Shown here piece by piece: positions 1 through 8,355 of a stretch of DNA of 64,000 bases; position 1 is the stretch's first letter, and each line of letters starts with the position of its first letter. The position numbers and the translations under genes are program-made. Below the pieces are notes generated by a model. It worked only from the letters and a program-made list of their open reading frames with translations. It had not been told where the DNA came from and searched no databases. Origin of the DNA: Paenibacillus segetis (lineage in GTDB: Bacteria; Bacillota; Bacilli; Paenibacillales; Paenibacillaceae); contig NZ_BMFT01000006.1 of the NCBI RefSeq assembly GCF_014639155.1, positions 62,001-126,000 of the forward strand, read 5' to 3'.

Positions 1-1167
1 GGGCTGAGTCTTCCCATTCTCCCGTGCTCGTTCAGCCTCCATCTCTGGTGTACGGGGAATTTGCGGGAAGAAAGAAACCCTTCCGAAGATTGCCAGCAAT
101 GCGGGAACCAAGGTAAGGCTCGCAATGCCCATGATCAATATCGAAAGACTAAACGGTATAGCAAAGCGATGTACAGCTCCATACTTAGCGAATAACAATA
201 CAAGTAATGCCATGACAACGGTAAATCCACTCATCGCAATGGCACCGGATGAGTCCTTGAATGCTCTTACCAGAGCCTTTGTTTTGTCGTCTTCTTCTTT
301 TAATAGTTGTCTGAATCGCGATATTAGGAACAAGCAATAGTCCGTTCCCGCACCAAACAGCAAGACGGTCATGATCGAGATTGCTTGTGAATCCACTGTG
401 ATCCAGCCCAAATCAGCCATTTTCCCTAAGATAGGGCTAGTCACTCCATATGCAAAACCTACAGCAATTAAAGGTATAATAGCCAAAATGGGAGATCGAT
501 AAATTAACAGCAACAGTACCAACACCAATAATACCGTAGCCATGAGTAGTGTCACATCTGCATTAGAGAATAAACCTACTGCATCAAGTGAGACGCCAGC
601 GGGACCAGATACACGAGCGGATAACTGTCCTTGTTCGTCAAGCTTAACCGAGAATGGATCACTCCCAAATTCAGCCTTCGCTTGCTCCTGAATCTTCGCC
701 ACTCCAGCCTTAATCTGGTCAGAATCCGTGCTCTTATCGAAAAAGAAAGGTAAGACAATAGCTGAGCCATCCTCGGAAGCCTGCTGTTTCAGTGCAGGTA
801 AAGGAATACGATCAAAAGGCACCACCAATTTCTGCCCTTCCACTGGATTCTGTGTGAAGTAAGCTGTTAATTTCTGCAGATTCTCATAATCCTCATCGAG
901 GAGTCCACCATCCCTTTTCCATACGAGTAACGCCGGTAAACCAGCTTCGCTTGGAAACTCCTGTTCAGCCAATAATGTTGCTTGCACCGATGGCTGCTGG
1001 GAATCAAGGTTTGCAGCATTGTTATCTTCTTTCTGATTGACTCCCGGCAATGCTACACTGAGCACCCCTGTAAGTAATATCCATACGACCAGCGTAATCC
1101 ATTTTGTCCTTTTCCCAGCAACAAAGTGGCTTATACTCTCCAGTAAGTTAGCCATTAATTTTCCCAT
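1..1167 (-). CDS. MMPL-family membrane exporter (3' part missing)
   Basis: The minus frame is open from the window edge to an ATG at 1167, with a second in-frame ATG at 1155. The roughly 389 visible residues start with a basic leader and a membrane helix (about residues 20-40), then an extracytoplasmic domain of about 150 residues. A cluster of helices follows, with the pattern VLLLLIYRSP and the conserved FGAGTDYCLFLISRF segment. This is the N-terminal half of an RND/MMPL protein of the YdfJ type, which exports lipids or drugs with the proton gradient. The C-terminal half lies outside the window. The divergent TetR gene at 1339 is its likely regulator. Confidence 0.92.
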   Translation of the reverse strand, partial: MGKLMANLLESISHFVAGKRTKWITLVVWILLTGVLSVALPGVNQKEDNNAANLDSQQPSVQATLLAEQEFPSEAGLPALLVWKRDGGLLDEDYENLQKLTAYFTQNPVEGQKLVVPFDRIPLPALKQQASEDGSAIVLPFFFDKSTDSDQIKAGVAKIQEQAKAEFGSDPFSVKLDEQGQLSARVSGPAGVSLDAVGLFSNADVTLLMATVLLVLVLLLLIYRSPILAIIPLIAVGFAYGVTSPILGKMADLGWITVDSQAISIMTVLLFGAGTDYCLFLISRFRQLLKEEDDKTKALVRAFKDSSGAIAMSGFTVVMALLVLLFAKYGAVHRFAIPFSLSILIMGIASLTLVPALLAIFGRVSFFPQIPRTPEMEAERARENGKTQP

Positions 1168-1191
1168 CTCCCATTTCTCTTTTTTTTGAGA

Positions 1192-1205
1192 GTGACATAT
1201 ATCAC
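1192..1205. promoter_or_regulatory. Imperfect 14-bp palindrome, candidate TetR operator
   Basis: GTGACATATATCAC matches its own reverse complement at 12 of 14 positions. It lies 25 bp upstream of the MMPL start in the 171-bp divergent region shared with the TetR gene. TetR-family proteins often bind palindromes of this length in such spacers. Its assignment to this regulator is inference. Confidence 0.4.
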
Positions 1206-1276
1206 TTTATTAATTATATATACCGGATGGTTAATTATCAATCACATAAAAATATTTTTTTATCCAACGCCGTGTT

Positions 1277-1306
1277 TTGTCCTCTTTAAATAGCTTATGA
1301 TATAAT
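1277..1306 (+). promoter_or_regulatory. SigA-type promoter of the TetR gene
   Basis: TTGTCC and TATAAT are separated by 18 bp, upstream of the TetR gene. An 8-bp perfect palindrome TAGTACTA (1314-1321) lies just past the -10 near the expected transcript start and could serve autoregulation. The ribosome site GAGGTG precedes the ATG at 1339. Confidence 0.6.
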
Positions 1307-1338
1307 AATTCGTTAGTACTAGGTATAGAGGTGATCGG

Positions 1339-1956
1339 ATGAAGCCCTTAAACAAACGGCCCCTGGGAAGGCCTCCCGTACAGCAGGAAGGCTTGCCTAC
1401 CTCCAAACATATTTTATTTAACGCCTCCAAACTCTTCATGGAAAAAGGATTTGAATCCGTTTCAATGAATGAGGTTGCTAAGCAAACTGGTGTAACTAAA
1501 GCAACGGTCTATTATTACTTTCCAACCAAGACAGACTTATTCGTAGCTTCGATGATCGAGGTGCTATCCCGTGTCGACGAACGAATCAGAGTACTTCTAG
1601 AGCAACCCGGCAGCTTCTACAATCGATTGATTCATGTTGCAACAAACTACTTAAAGGTCCCTCAGGTCCATATGGATGGAATGCTTGAAAAAGTGAAACA
1701 CCATTTAACAATAGAACAGCACCAACAATTGATCGCACATGAAAATGCATTATTTCAACGATTGCAGGAGGGCTTTAATTCTGCCAGCAAAAATAATGAA
1801 ATCGTATGCGACAATCCTGTACTAGCCGCTCATATTTTTGTGTCCATGCTAAAGGTTGGGGAACGTAAATATACCGATGATGAGAAATTATTTGCATCCC
1901 CGGAGGAAGCGGCTGAAGGAATCGTATCCTTTCTATGGAGAGGAATTCATAAATAA
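1339..1956 (+). CDS. TetR/AcrR-family transcriptional regulator
   Basis: This is a 205-residue protein with a classical N-terminal TetR helix-turn-helix at about residues 24-70, ending in ATVYYYFPTKTDLF, followed by a variable all-helical ligand domain. Such proteins are dimeric repressors released by a small ligand, often next to the exporter they control. The gene is divergent from the MMPL transporter, with palindromes in the shared spacer, so control of that exporter is likely. The ATG at 1339 has a good GAGGTG ribosome site. The ligand cannot be read from sequence. Confidence 0.93.
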   Translation: MKPLNKRPLGRPPVQQEGLPTSKHILFNASKLFMEKGFESVSMNEVAKQTGVTKATVYYYFPTKTDLFVASMIEVLSRVDERIRVLLEQPGSFYNRLIHVATNYLKVPQVHMDGMLEKVKHHLTIEQHQQLIAHENALFQRLQEGFNSASKNNEIVCDNPVLAAHIFVSMLKVGERKYTDDEKLFASPEEAAEGIVSFLWRGIHK

Positions 1957-1985
1957 TTTGCATGTTAAAGGATGAGAATAAAATT

Positions 1986-2288
1986 ATGGCTTTTGGCGTC
2001 AAAAGAGAAGAACTTCAAGCCTGGAAAGAGGCCGTGTCCCGAGGGGAAATTGCTTTTTTGACTCATTTTTGGCTAGATCCCCGTTTTCCTGGAATAACTA
2101 CTGTAACCAAGGTAGGTTGTTCAGATTTGCAGCGCCTTGCATCATGGTGTACCGAGCACGACCTTCCACCTGAGCATATTCATCATCGTTCTCCGTTTCC
2201 CCATTTCGATCTCATCGGTCCAAAACAGTCAGAGATCCTCCGCCAGGAACAACTTTGGGACCAACTGGAACGCTTCAAATTACAGTAA
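1986..2288 (+). CDS. Conserved small hypothetical protein (YneQ-like)
   Basis: The product is about 100 residues and begins MAFGVKREELQAWK. It carries the segments GEIAFLTHFWLDPRFPG, TVTKVGC and HHRSPFPHFDL, and from memory resembles the uncharacterised Bacillus YneQ family. It has no signal peptide or membrane helix, so it should be cytoplasmic. The ATG at 1986 is preferred over the ATG at 1962 because AAAGGATGAG lies 9 bp before it. It starts 30 bp after the TetR stop and is probably cotranscribed. A strong terminator follows. Its function is unknown, and the His and Cys residues suggest, but do not prove, metal binding. Confidence 0.8.
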   Translation: MAFGVKREELQAWKEAVSRGEIAFLTHFWLDPRFPGITTVTKVGCSDLQRLASWCTEHDLPPEHIHHRSPFPHFDLIGPKQSEILRQEQLWDQLERFKLQ

Positions 2289-2315
2289 AATATATGAGGA
2301 TGGAAGCAATAAATT

Positions 2316-2358
2316 ACAGTACTCCCTAGATGTCCTTTAGGGGATACTGTTTTTTTTG
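2316..2358 (+). terminator. Rho-independent terminator
   Basis: A 13-bp stem (ACAGTA and CCCTA pairing, two internal mismatches) is followed by eight T residues. It closes the TetR-hypothetical transcript. Confidence 0.85.
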
Positions 2359-2596
2359 GCAATTTACATAAAAGGAGCTAGGGCTTGAGACGGAGGAAGA
2401 ATACATCTTGAGCCGCTGTTGTCACGCTTCCTTATTAAATAAACTGTTAATAACATGTTCACCGGGTACATATGCTTCAAGTTTTAGTAGTAAACATTTA
2501 AATAAAATTTTTCACTTCACAAAGGTACTACATTAATCTAATGTATATTATGGAGAATTATAACAAGAGAGAAGACCATATTGAAGGGAGATTTCC
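2359..2596. other. Intergenic region upstream of the MFS gene
   Basis: This 238-bp AT-rich spacer holds no gene. Near its 3' end lies a perfect inverted repeat, ACATTA-3-TAATGT (2530-2544), immediately followed by the -10-like TATATT. This could be a repressor site on the MFS promoter. I see no convincing -35. Confidence 0.45.
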
Positions 2597-3859
2597 ATGT
2601 CCAGTAATGAAAATGCTTCACCCGTTTCTGAAAGTTTATTTCGTAATCGGTTCTACCAAACGGTCCTTATTTCGAATATCTTTCTACAGATTGGTATTTG
2701 GGTTAGAAACTTTGCTATCCTCATGTTTGTAACGGATCAGACTAACAATGACCCTCTGGCCATTTCACTTATTTCTGTAGTAGAATTTGCTCCAATCTTC
2801 GTATTCTCGTTTATCGGAGGGGCCTTTGCAGACCGTTGGAAACCGAAGAGGACCATGATTTGGTGTGATTTTCTGTCCGCGGTTTCAGTATTCGCAGTGC
2901 TACTCACTCTATTGTATGGATCATGGGAAGCCGTTTATTTTGCAACATTTGTCTCAGCTATCCTATCGCAATTCTCGCAGCCTTCCGTCATGAAGCTGTT
3001 TAAGCAACATGTTCATCCCGAGAAATTACAGCAAGGGATGGCCTTATTCCAGTCATTAGTTGCCATCTTCATGGTGCTTGGCCCATCACTCGGTATATTC
3101 TCATACCATCAATTCGGAATCAAAATTTCGATAGGCGTTATGGGTGTCGCTTTCTTATTATCTGCAGTAGTATTATTCCGACTACCTCCTGATGTGGAAG
3201 TACAGAAACATCCAGATCAACAGAAATCCAAATTGTTACGCGAACTAGCCGATGGCTTCCTCTATGTATGGCGTAGTCCAGTATTGAAGGTACTTGGAAT
3301 TACATTTGCGATTGCAGGGTTCTCCATAGGTACGATTCAGACATTATCCTTATTCGTTGTTACGGAACGGTTAGGTCAACCAAAAGAATTCCTGCAGTTC
3401 CTGATGATGATCAATGGAATCGCCATGTTAATCGGAGGCGCCGCCATCGTAACACTCGCTAAAAAGTTTGCTCCCCAGATGTTGCTGGCTTTTGGTATAG
3501 CGGTTAGTGCTGTATGTATCGTGGGTATGGGCTTCTCCACCAGTGTTCCATTAACTTTAACTTTGCAGTTCATTAATGGTCTGACTATGCCCTGCATCCA
3601 AATCGGTATTAATACGATGATCCTTCAGTGGACAGAGCACTCTTATGTAGGCCGTGTTAACGGCGTACTGAGCCCGATGTTTATGGGAATGATGGTTATT
3701 ATGATGTCTTTAGCTGGTGTACTCAAAAAGTTCTTCCCGCTAGTCGAAATCTTCGCCGTTTCCGGGATTGTGATGCTCGTGGGTGCGATCATTCTTATTC
3801 CGATATTCAAACATAAACCACTTCCTGCACTCACCCCAGAAACCGCTAATCCTTCTTAA
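2597..3859 (+). CDS. MFS transporter, MFS_3/EntS-like exporter
   Basis: This is a 420-residue protein with about 12 membrane helices. The helix 2-3 loop carries the MFS signature GGAFADRWKPKR. The overall pattern (LFRNRFYQTVLISNIF at the start, central basic loop at about residues 205-225, NGLTMPCIQIG late) matches the MFS_3 group of siderophore and macrolide exporters. It uses the proton gradient to export small molecules, but the substrate is not predictable. The ATG at 2597 follows GAAGGGAG. It is a single gene, with a bidirectional terminator after its stop. Confidence 0.88.
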   Translation: MSSNENASPVSESLFRNRFYQTVLISNIFLQIGIWVRNFAILMFVTDQTNNDPLAISLISVVEFAPIFVFSFIGGAFADRWKPKRTMIWCDFLSAVSVFAVLLTLLYGSWEAVYFATFVSAILSQFSQPSVMKLFKQHVHPEKLQQGMALFQSLVAIFMVLGPSLGIFSYHQFGIKISIGVMGVAFLLSAVVLFRLPPDVEVQKHPDQQKSKLLRELADGFLYVWRSPVLKVLGITFAIAGFSIGTIQTLSLFVVTERLGQPKEFLQFLMMINGIAMLIGGAAIVTLAKKFAPQMLLAFGIAVSAVCIVGMGFSTSVPLTLTLQFINGLTMPCIQIGINTMILQWTEHSYVGRVNGVLSPMFMGMMVIMMSLAGVLKKFFPLVEIFAVSGIVMLVGAIILIPIFKHKPLPALTPETANPS

Positions 3860-3878
3860 CATAAAATCGTTCACATGA

Positions 3879-3934
3879 AAAAGAGTCCTGATCAGAGGAT
3901 CCACTTGGATCACCTGTTATCAGGACTCTTTCTT
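3879..3934. terminator. Bidirectional terminator between MFS gene and ppaC
   Basis: A 12-bp perfect stem, AAGAGTCCTGAT with ATCAGGACTCTT, is flanked by A-rich and T-rich runs. It serves two convergent genes. Confidence 0.85.
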
Positions 3935-3947
3935 CTAACCTACTGAA

Positions 3948-4880
3948 TTATCGCTTATTAAAAATATCCGTTAGTACCGGAACAATTTGCGATTTACGGG
4001 ATACAACGCCTTTAAGAATAGCTTTGTTATCGGCCAATTTCACGCCGTAAGCCTGTTCAACAGCAGCGGCATCTTTACCAAGAGCCAATCCCACGGAATC
4101 ATTGTTAAGAATATCTGTTACGACAAAGAGGAATAAACCTAGTCCTTTGCTCTCGATGATCTCGTTCAGAGCAGACTCAATCTCCGCTTGGCGTGATAGT
4201 ACATCATTTACATCTACTGCATTGACTTGAGCGATTTCTACTTTCGATCCACCCATATCAAATTCCTTGGCATCAAGGGAGATAAGCTGCCCAATCGTTT
4301 TGTCACTCAGGTCAGCCCCTGCTTTCAACAGGTCCAAACCATATTCATCAGCATTTACACCAGCAATGTCCGCAAGTTCGCGAGCTGCTTTAACATCCTG
4401 CTCTGTGCATGTAGGTGATTTAAACAAGAGAGAATCCGAGATAATAGCAGACAACATAAGCCCAGCTATATTACTAGGAACGCTAATTCCATTTTCTTTA
4501 TACAATTTATTAAGGATTGTTGCTGTACAACCAACGGGTTCAGCACGATAGTAAAGTGGTCCACTCGTTTCGAAGTTCGCGATACGGTGGTGATCAATTA
4601 CCTCAACGACCCGAACTTGATCAATGTCAGCAACGCTTTGTTGGCGTTCATTATGATCGACTAGAATAACGTCTTTGACCTCCCCAGCAGCTGCCTCGAT
4701 GACCCGTGGTGCTTGGAATCCAAAACGATCCAGAGCAAACGCAGTCTCACCATTAACGTTGCCTAAGGCAACAGGTTCAACGTTCCAACCTAGCTTGGAC
4801 TTCAAGTCCGCATAAGCTATAGCTGAGCAAATAGTATCCGTGTCAGGATTTTTATGACCGAAAATCAATACTTTATCCAT
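3948..4880 (-). CDS. ppaC: Manganese-dependent inorganic pyrophosphatase
   Basis: This 310-residue DHH-family (family II) enzyme hydrolyses pyrophosphate to phosphate, pulling biosynthetic reactions forward in the cytoplasm. The metal ligands are visible at the expected places: His9, Asp13 and Asp15 (GHKNPDTDT), Asp75 (VDHN) and His97-His98 (IDHHRI). The C-terminal DHHA2 domain ends with the basic SRKSQIVP segment that binds the substrate. Length and motifs match Bacillus PpaC. The start is preceded by AAGGAGAG. Confidence 0.97.
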   Translation of the reverse strand: MDKVLIFGHKNPDTDTICSAIAYADLKSKLGWNVEPVALGNVNGETAFALDRFGFQAPRVIEAAAGEVKDVILVDHNERQQSVADIDQVRVVEVIDHHRIANFETSGPLYYRAEPVGCTATILNKLYKENGISVPSNIAGLMLSAIISDSLLFKSPTCTEQDVKAARELADIAGVNADEYGLDLLKAGADLSDKTIGQLISLDAKEFDMGGSKVEIAQVNAVDVNDVLSRQAEIESALNEIIESKGLGLFLFVVTDILNNDSVGLALGKDAAAVEQAYGVKLADNKAILKGVVSRKSQIVPVLTDIFNKR

Positions 4881-4914
4881 CTAATTACTCTCCTTTTCGT
4901 CATTAACTTAGAAA

Positions 4915-4944
4915 AGTATATCTCAGATTCAGATGGACAATCAA
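4915..4944 (-). promoter_or_regulatory. SigA-type promoter of ppaC
   Basis: Read on the minus strand, TTGATT and TATACT are 18 bp apart. They lie 35-64 bp upstream of the ppaC start. Confidence 0.55.
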
Positions 4945-4993
4945 GATAACAGCAAAGATTTAAGTATTTTTCACAAAATTCCCTTATAGTGTG

Positions 4994-5278
4994 TGTTCAA
5001 AAAGTTAGATTTTCAGCACCAGAGCTTATGCTTACGATGTAGCGTTTATTTCAAAACGCCTCAGAAGGTTGGATAATGCTAGGGGCTGAGGAGCAGAGCT
5101 ACACGTTTTCGGAGAAAACGACTACGGACGCATACGCTGGCAAAACCTACGTGAGCACCTGAAATGTTTCCTTAGGAAACATACTTCGAAAGCATATGCT
5201 AGTCCCGGCTGAATCCAAGATTCGATGTCGAATATGCCTCTTGTTCTACCTCGTGATCAAAAGATGACTTTTTGAACA
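4994..5278. repeat. 285-bp MITE-like repeat with imperfect terminal inverted repeats
   Basis: The left end reads TGTTCAAAAAGT and the right end is its exact reverse complement, ACTTTTTGAACA. Weaker matching extends inwards (ATTTTCAGCAC against CTTTTGATCAC). The interior has no coding frame but several hairpins, notably ATGTTTCC-TTA-GGAAACAT and GTTTTC-GGA-GAAAAC. It fills the gap between the 3' end of the GT39 gene and the ppaC promoter. No transposase or clear target duplication is visible. The sequence resembles intergenic repeats I recall from Paenibacillus genomes, a recollection rather than a search result. Confidence 0.65.
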
Positions 5279-5297
5279 ACCTCTACTATTGTCCACC

Positions 5298-7406
5298 TTA
5301 GTTTCCTAATGTCACTTCATATAGTGTCGAGTTACTCACCTGTATTTCCTTCCCATGTTCTTTAATCCAATCTGTTATTTCTGAGCTACCACCACGGCCT
5401 CCCTGTGATATCATAAAAAATTTCACTTGGCCGCTAGCCACCAGATGCGCCAATTTGTCCGTAGTATACACGGGGTCTGACCCAGAATAACCACCTAAAA
5501 TAATGACGTGCTCCCCTTTATCAATGATATATGGGGCTGCCGTTCCATAATTCGCAGCTGCGAACAAATAGGTTTCGCCCGTATTGTTCTCCTTCAAATA
5601 GGATAACAAGTCGGAATTCACCCCTTGGCTCGAATTGCCCCCCGGCATACCACCGCCACCAAAGACGTTACCCATTCCTATCCCATTTCCGATTCCTTTT
5701 CCTATGCTAAAATCCTTACCACCTACTAGTCCCATACCATCATGTCCAGCAGATCTTGAAGGGCCTGCCTGAGGGAGTTGGCTATTCTGGCCATAAACGA
5801 TCGGTGTAGCGGACCAGAATAAAGGCCCAATGAGTAGAACTAGAAGACCGATCAATGCAGACCAGTAAGTGATATTTCGCCCCTTTCCTCTCACTACAAT
5901 TAACAAACCTGCTGCTAGCACCCCTGCGATAAGTATCCCCATCGACCAGTAAGCACCAATTGTATCGTCATATGGCTGGATGATATACCATTCTAGTAAC
6001 GCAGTTGTTACAATCGCTGTAGGTAATAACCAAGAAGTCCATCCGCTTTTGCCCGAAAAAGACTCCCATAGAGAAGTCCAACCCGCTCCGACAAGCGCTG
6101 CTACGGGTGGAGCAAGCATGATCAAATAGTACTGGTGAAAAAATCCGGCAACACTGAAGAAAGCCATTCCAGGTATTAGCCACGCGAGCCAAAATAAGCC
6201 TTCTTTGTGTCTTGGAGTGAAATTATTTCTGCGTAATCCACTAAATAAGGCGATGCAAGCCCAGGCTGCAAATGGAATGAGCCAGCTCGTTTGCCCAGAT
6301 AACCCCGATTGAAATAACCGGAACACACCTTTCTCACCTGTACCAAATATATTACCGCCACCATTTGAGAAACCTTTAGGATTTGCCCCTCCACCTATAA
6401 AACCATTACCCTGCATAATCCCGGGAAAAGGAGACTCCGTTCGTTGAGTACCTCCTCTTAAAGTAGTTTCATTCAGCGGCGCGTCTTCCTTACCAATAAA
6501 TTGTCTCGTACGACTGTCTGCTGCGTCGCTACCTTCCACTTTATCCATCTTGTCATCTACCGATGGGACCGTTGCCTCAACACTATGGGATACACTTCGT
6601 ATAACCCCGCCGCCTTTATTTCCAGTCAAACGGGCGATACCGTTATAACCAAAAGCAAGCTCGAGTACGGAATTTGTCTGGCTGCTGCCAATATAAGGAC
6701 GCTCATTTTCAGGAATTGAATCAACTATGACCGCCCATGACAACGAGACCACAATTAACATAACTGTGGCACCCGCAAGAATACTTAATTTTTTCTTCCA
6801 ATTCAGTTTAACAGCAAGTAAATAGAACAAATAAAACGCAGGTACTACCATATAAGCTTCAAGCATTTTCATGTTGAATCCTACACCAATAACAGCGAAA
6901 GCCCCAAGTATACTCCAAGTCTTATTTCCTCTAACTCCTCTAAATAAAAACCACGTACCAAGCAGAAGATCAAATACTAACATACTGTCGATATTATTCG
7001 TTCTACTTACAGAAGCTACAATAGGAGTACAAGCTAATACGAGCGCCGAAAGTCTGGCAGCGGTAAGACCAAATGTAGGTTTGATCAATAGATAAATGAG
7101 CCATACTGAACCTACTCCCGTCAAAGCCTGAGGTAGAATTACACTCCAACCATAAAGCCCGAAGACATAGGCAAAGATACTCTGAATCCAAAATGTAACC
7201 GGTGGTTTATCAACTGTTACTGACCCCGCTGAGTCCAATGAGGCGTAGAAAAAGTTATGGAAGCTCTGAAGCATGCTGCCTACGGCAGTCGTGTAGTATG
7301 TATTTACGTAGTGGTCTCTCCAAATGCCGAATCCATTTAAGAATGCTGCTAACAATAATGTTAAAACGATAGGGATATCCACTCGATGCTTTTTAACAAA
7401 GCCCAT
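5298..7406 (-). CDS. GT39/PMT-type membrane glycosyltransferase (YkcB-like)
   Basis: This is a 702-residue polytopic protein. An N-terminal helix is followed by an extracytoplasmic loop with the conserved SAGSVTVDKPPVTFW segment typical of ArnT/PMT proteins, then about ten more helices. The loop at about residues 270-350 is rich in Gly, Asn and charged residues, as is a second one near 560-610. A soluble C-terminal domain contains VIILGGYSGSDPVYT. Such enzymes move a sugar from a polyprenyl-phosphate donor to a cell-envelope acceptor outside the membrane. It is divergent from a two-component system that may control it. Acceptor and sugar are unknown. Confidence 0.85.
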   Translation of the reverse strand: MGFVKKHRVDIPIVLTLLLAAFLNGFGIWRDHYVNTYYTTAVGSMLQSFHNFFYASLDSAGSVTVDKPPVTFWIQSIFAYVFGLYGWSVILPQALTGVGSVWLIYLLIKPTFGLTAARLSALVLACTPIVASVSRTNNIDSMLVFDLLLGTWFLFRGVRGNKTWSILGAFAVIGVGFNMKMLEAYMVVPAFYLFYLLAVKLNWKKKLSILAGATVMLIVVSLSWAVIVDSIPENERPYIGSSQTNSVLELAFGYNGIARLTGNKGGGVIRSVSHSVEATVPSVDDKMDKVEGSDAADSRTRQFIGKEDAPLNETTLRGGTQRTESPFPGIMQGNGFIGGGANPKGFSNGGGNIFGTGEKGVFRLFQSGLSGQTSWLIPFAAWACIALFSGLRRNNFTPRHKEGLFWLAWLIPGMAFFSVAGFFHQYYLIMLAPPVAALVGAGWTSLWESFSGKSGWTSWLLPTAIVTTALLEWYIIQPYDDTIGAYWSMGILIAGVLAAGLLIVVRGKGRNITYWSALIGLLVLLIGPLFWSATPIVYGQNSQLPQAGPSRSAGHDGMGLVGGKDFSIGKGIGNGIGMGNVFGGGGMPGGNSSQGVNSDLLSYLKENNTGETYLFAAANYGTAAPYIIDKGEHVIILGGYSGSDPVYTTDKLAHLVASGQVKFFMISQGGRGGSSEITDWIKEHGKEIQVSNSTLYEVTLGN

Positions 7407-7435
7407 CTAATCTTCCACTCCTCTAATATATAGGT

Positions 7436-7464
7436 TTGATAAAAAACAATTTAACTTACATAAT
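7436..7464 (+). promoter_or_regulatory. Possible promoter of the two-component operon
   Basis: TTGATA and CATAAT are separated by 17 bp. This would give a leader of about 200 nt before the response regulator. The leader holds two copies of AAGCTTA (7518-7524 and 7534-7540), 16 bp apart, of unknown meaning. Confidence 0.4.
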
Positions 7465-7668
7465 GTAGACAAAAGCATTCATCGAGATAACAATATCCAT
7501 TGTTATCCAATTTTCTGAAGCTTACATGAAAGAAAGCTTAACTTTAGCTGAAAAATTTGAATTTTATTCTGACATTCAGTCATCACTCAGGTAGTCTTCA
7601 GCAGGCGCTCAGCCTGGTCATAGATAATAAATTTGCAGAAGCAGCTTTCAAATTGGGAGGCCCATAAT

Positions 7669-8355
7669 ATGAACAACACAAAAGGAATCAAAATTATGCT
7701 AGTCGATGACGAACCACATATTCTTCAATTCTTGGAATTTGGTTTGGCTAATGAAGGCTTCGAAGTACGAACTGCTATTGATGGGATGAGTGCTATTAAT
7801 TTGGCAGCAGAATTCCATCCTCATATTGTGGTACTCGATGTCATGATGCCTGGAATGGATGGGTGGGAAGTTTGTCGACTTTTGAAAAAAAATATGAGTA
7901 ACATCGCCATTATTATGCTGACAGCCAAAGATGAGGTTGATGATCGCGTAAAGGGGCTAACGATTGGCGCCGACGATTATGTGGTGAAACCCTTCAGTTT
8001 TGAAGAACTACTGGCCCGCATTGGAGCGCGGTTACGGAATCAATTTCCGGCTCTGTTTGGGGAAGTCATGCTGGGGCCCTTTCGCATTGATGACCGTAGG
8101 AAAGAGATCACCTATCTGGAGCAAGTGCTGGAGCTGTCTCCAACGGAATATGAGCTCCTTAAATATTTAGTAATTAATCAAGGTATTGTACTCAGCAAAA
8201 CCACTATCCTAGATCAAGTATGGGGCTATGATTTTGGGGGAGAGGAAAATATCGTCGAGGTATACATCCGTTCCCTGCGCGAGAAATTGAATGACAAGGA
8301 GCACAAACTCATTCGAACGCTACGAGGCGCTGGCTATCGCGTCGATCTGCCATGA
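7669..8355 (+). CDS. OmpR-family response regulator
   Basis: The receiver domain spans residues 1-125, with the phosphoacceptor Asp57 in VLDVMMPG and the conserved Lys in DYVVKPFSFEE. A C-terminal winged helix (residues 135-228) ends RTLRGAGYRVD. The ATG at 7669 is chosen because GGGAGG lies 8 bp upstream, although the frame is open from 7633. The stop overlaps the kinase start by 4 bp (ATGA), so the pair is translationally coupled. It sits divergent from the GT39 gene, a plausible target. Confidence 0.95.
   Translation: MNNTKGIKIMLVDDEPHILQFLEFGLANEGFEVRTAIDGMSAINLAAEFHPHIVVLDVMMPGMDGWEVCRLLKKNMSNIAIIMLTAKDEVDDRVKGLTIGADDYVVKPFSFEELLARIGARLRNQFPALFGEVMLGPFRIDDRRKEITYLEQVLELSPTEYELLKYLVINQGIVLSKTTILDQVWGYDFGGEENIVEVYIRSLREKLNDKEHKLIRTLRGAGYRVDLP

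Noticed and set aside
125..770. Small frames on both strands inside the MMPL region
   Set aside because: They are shadows. The real gene is the open minus frame running to the window edge.
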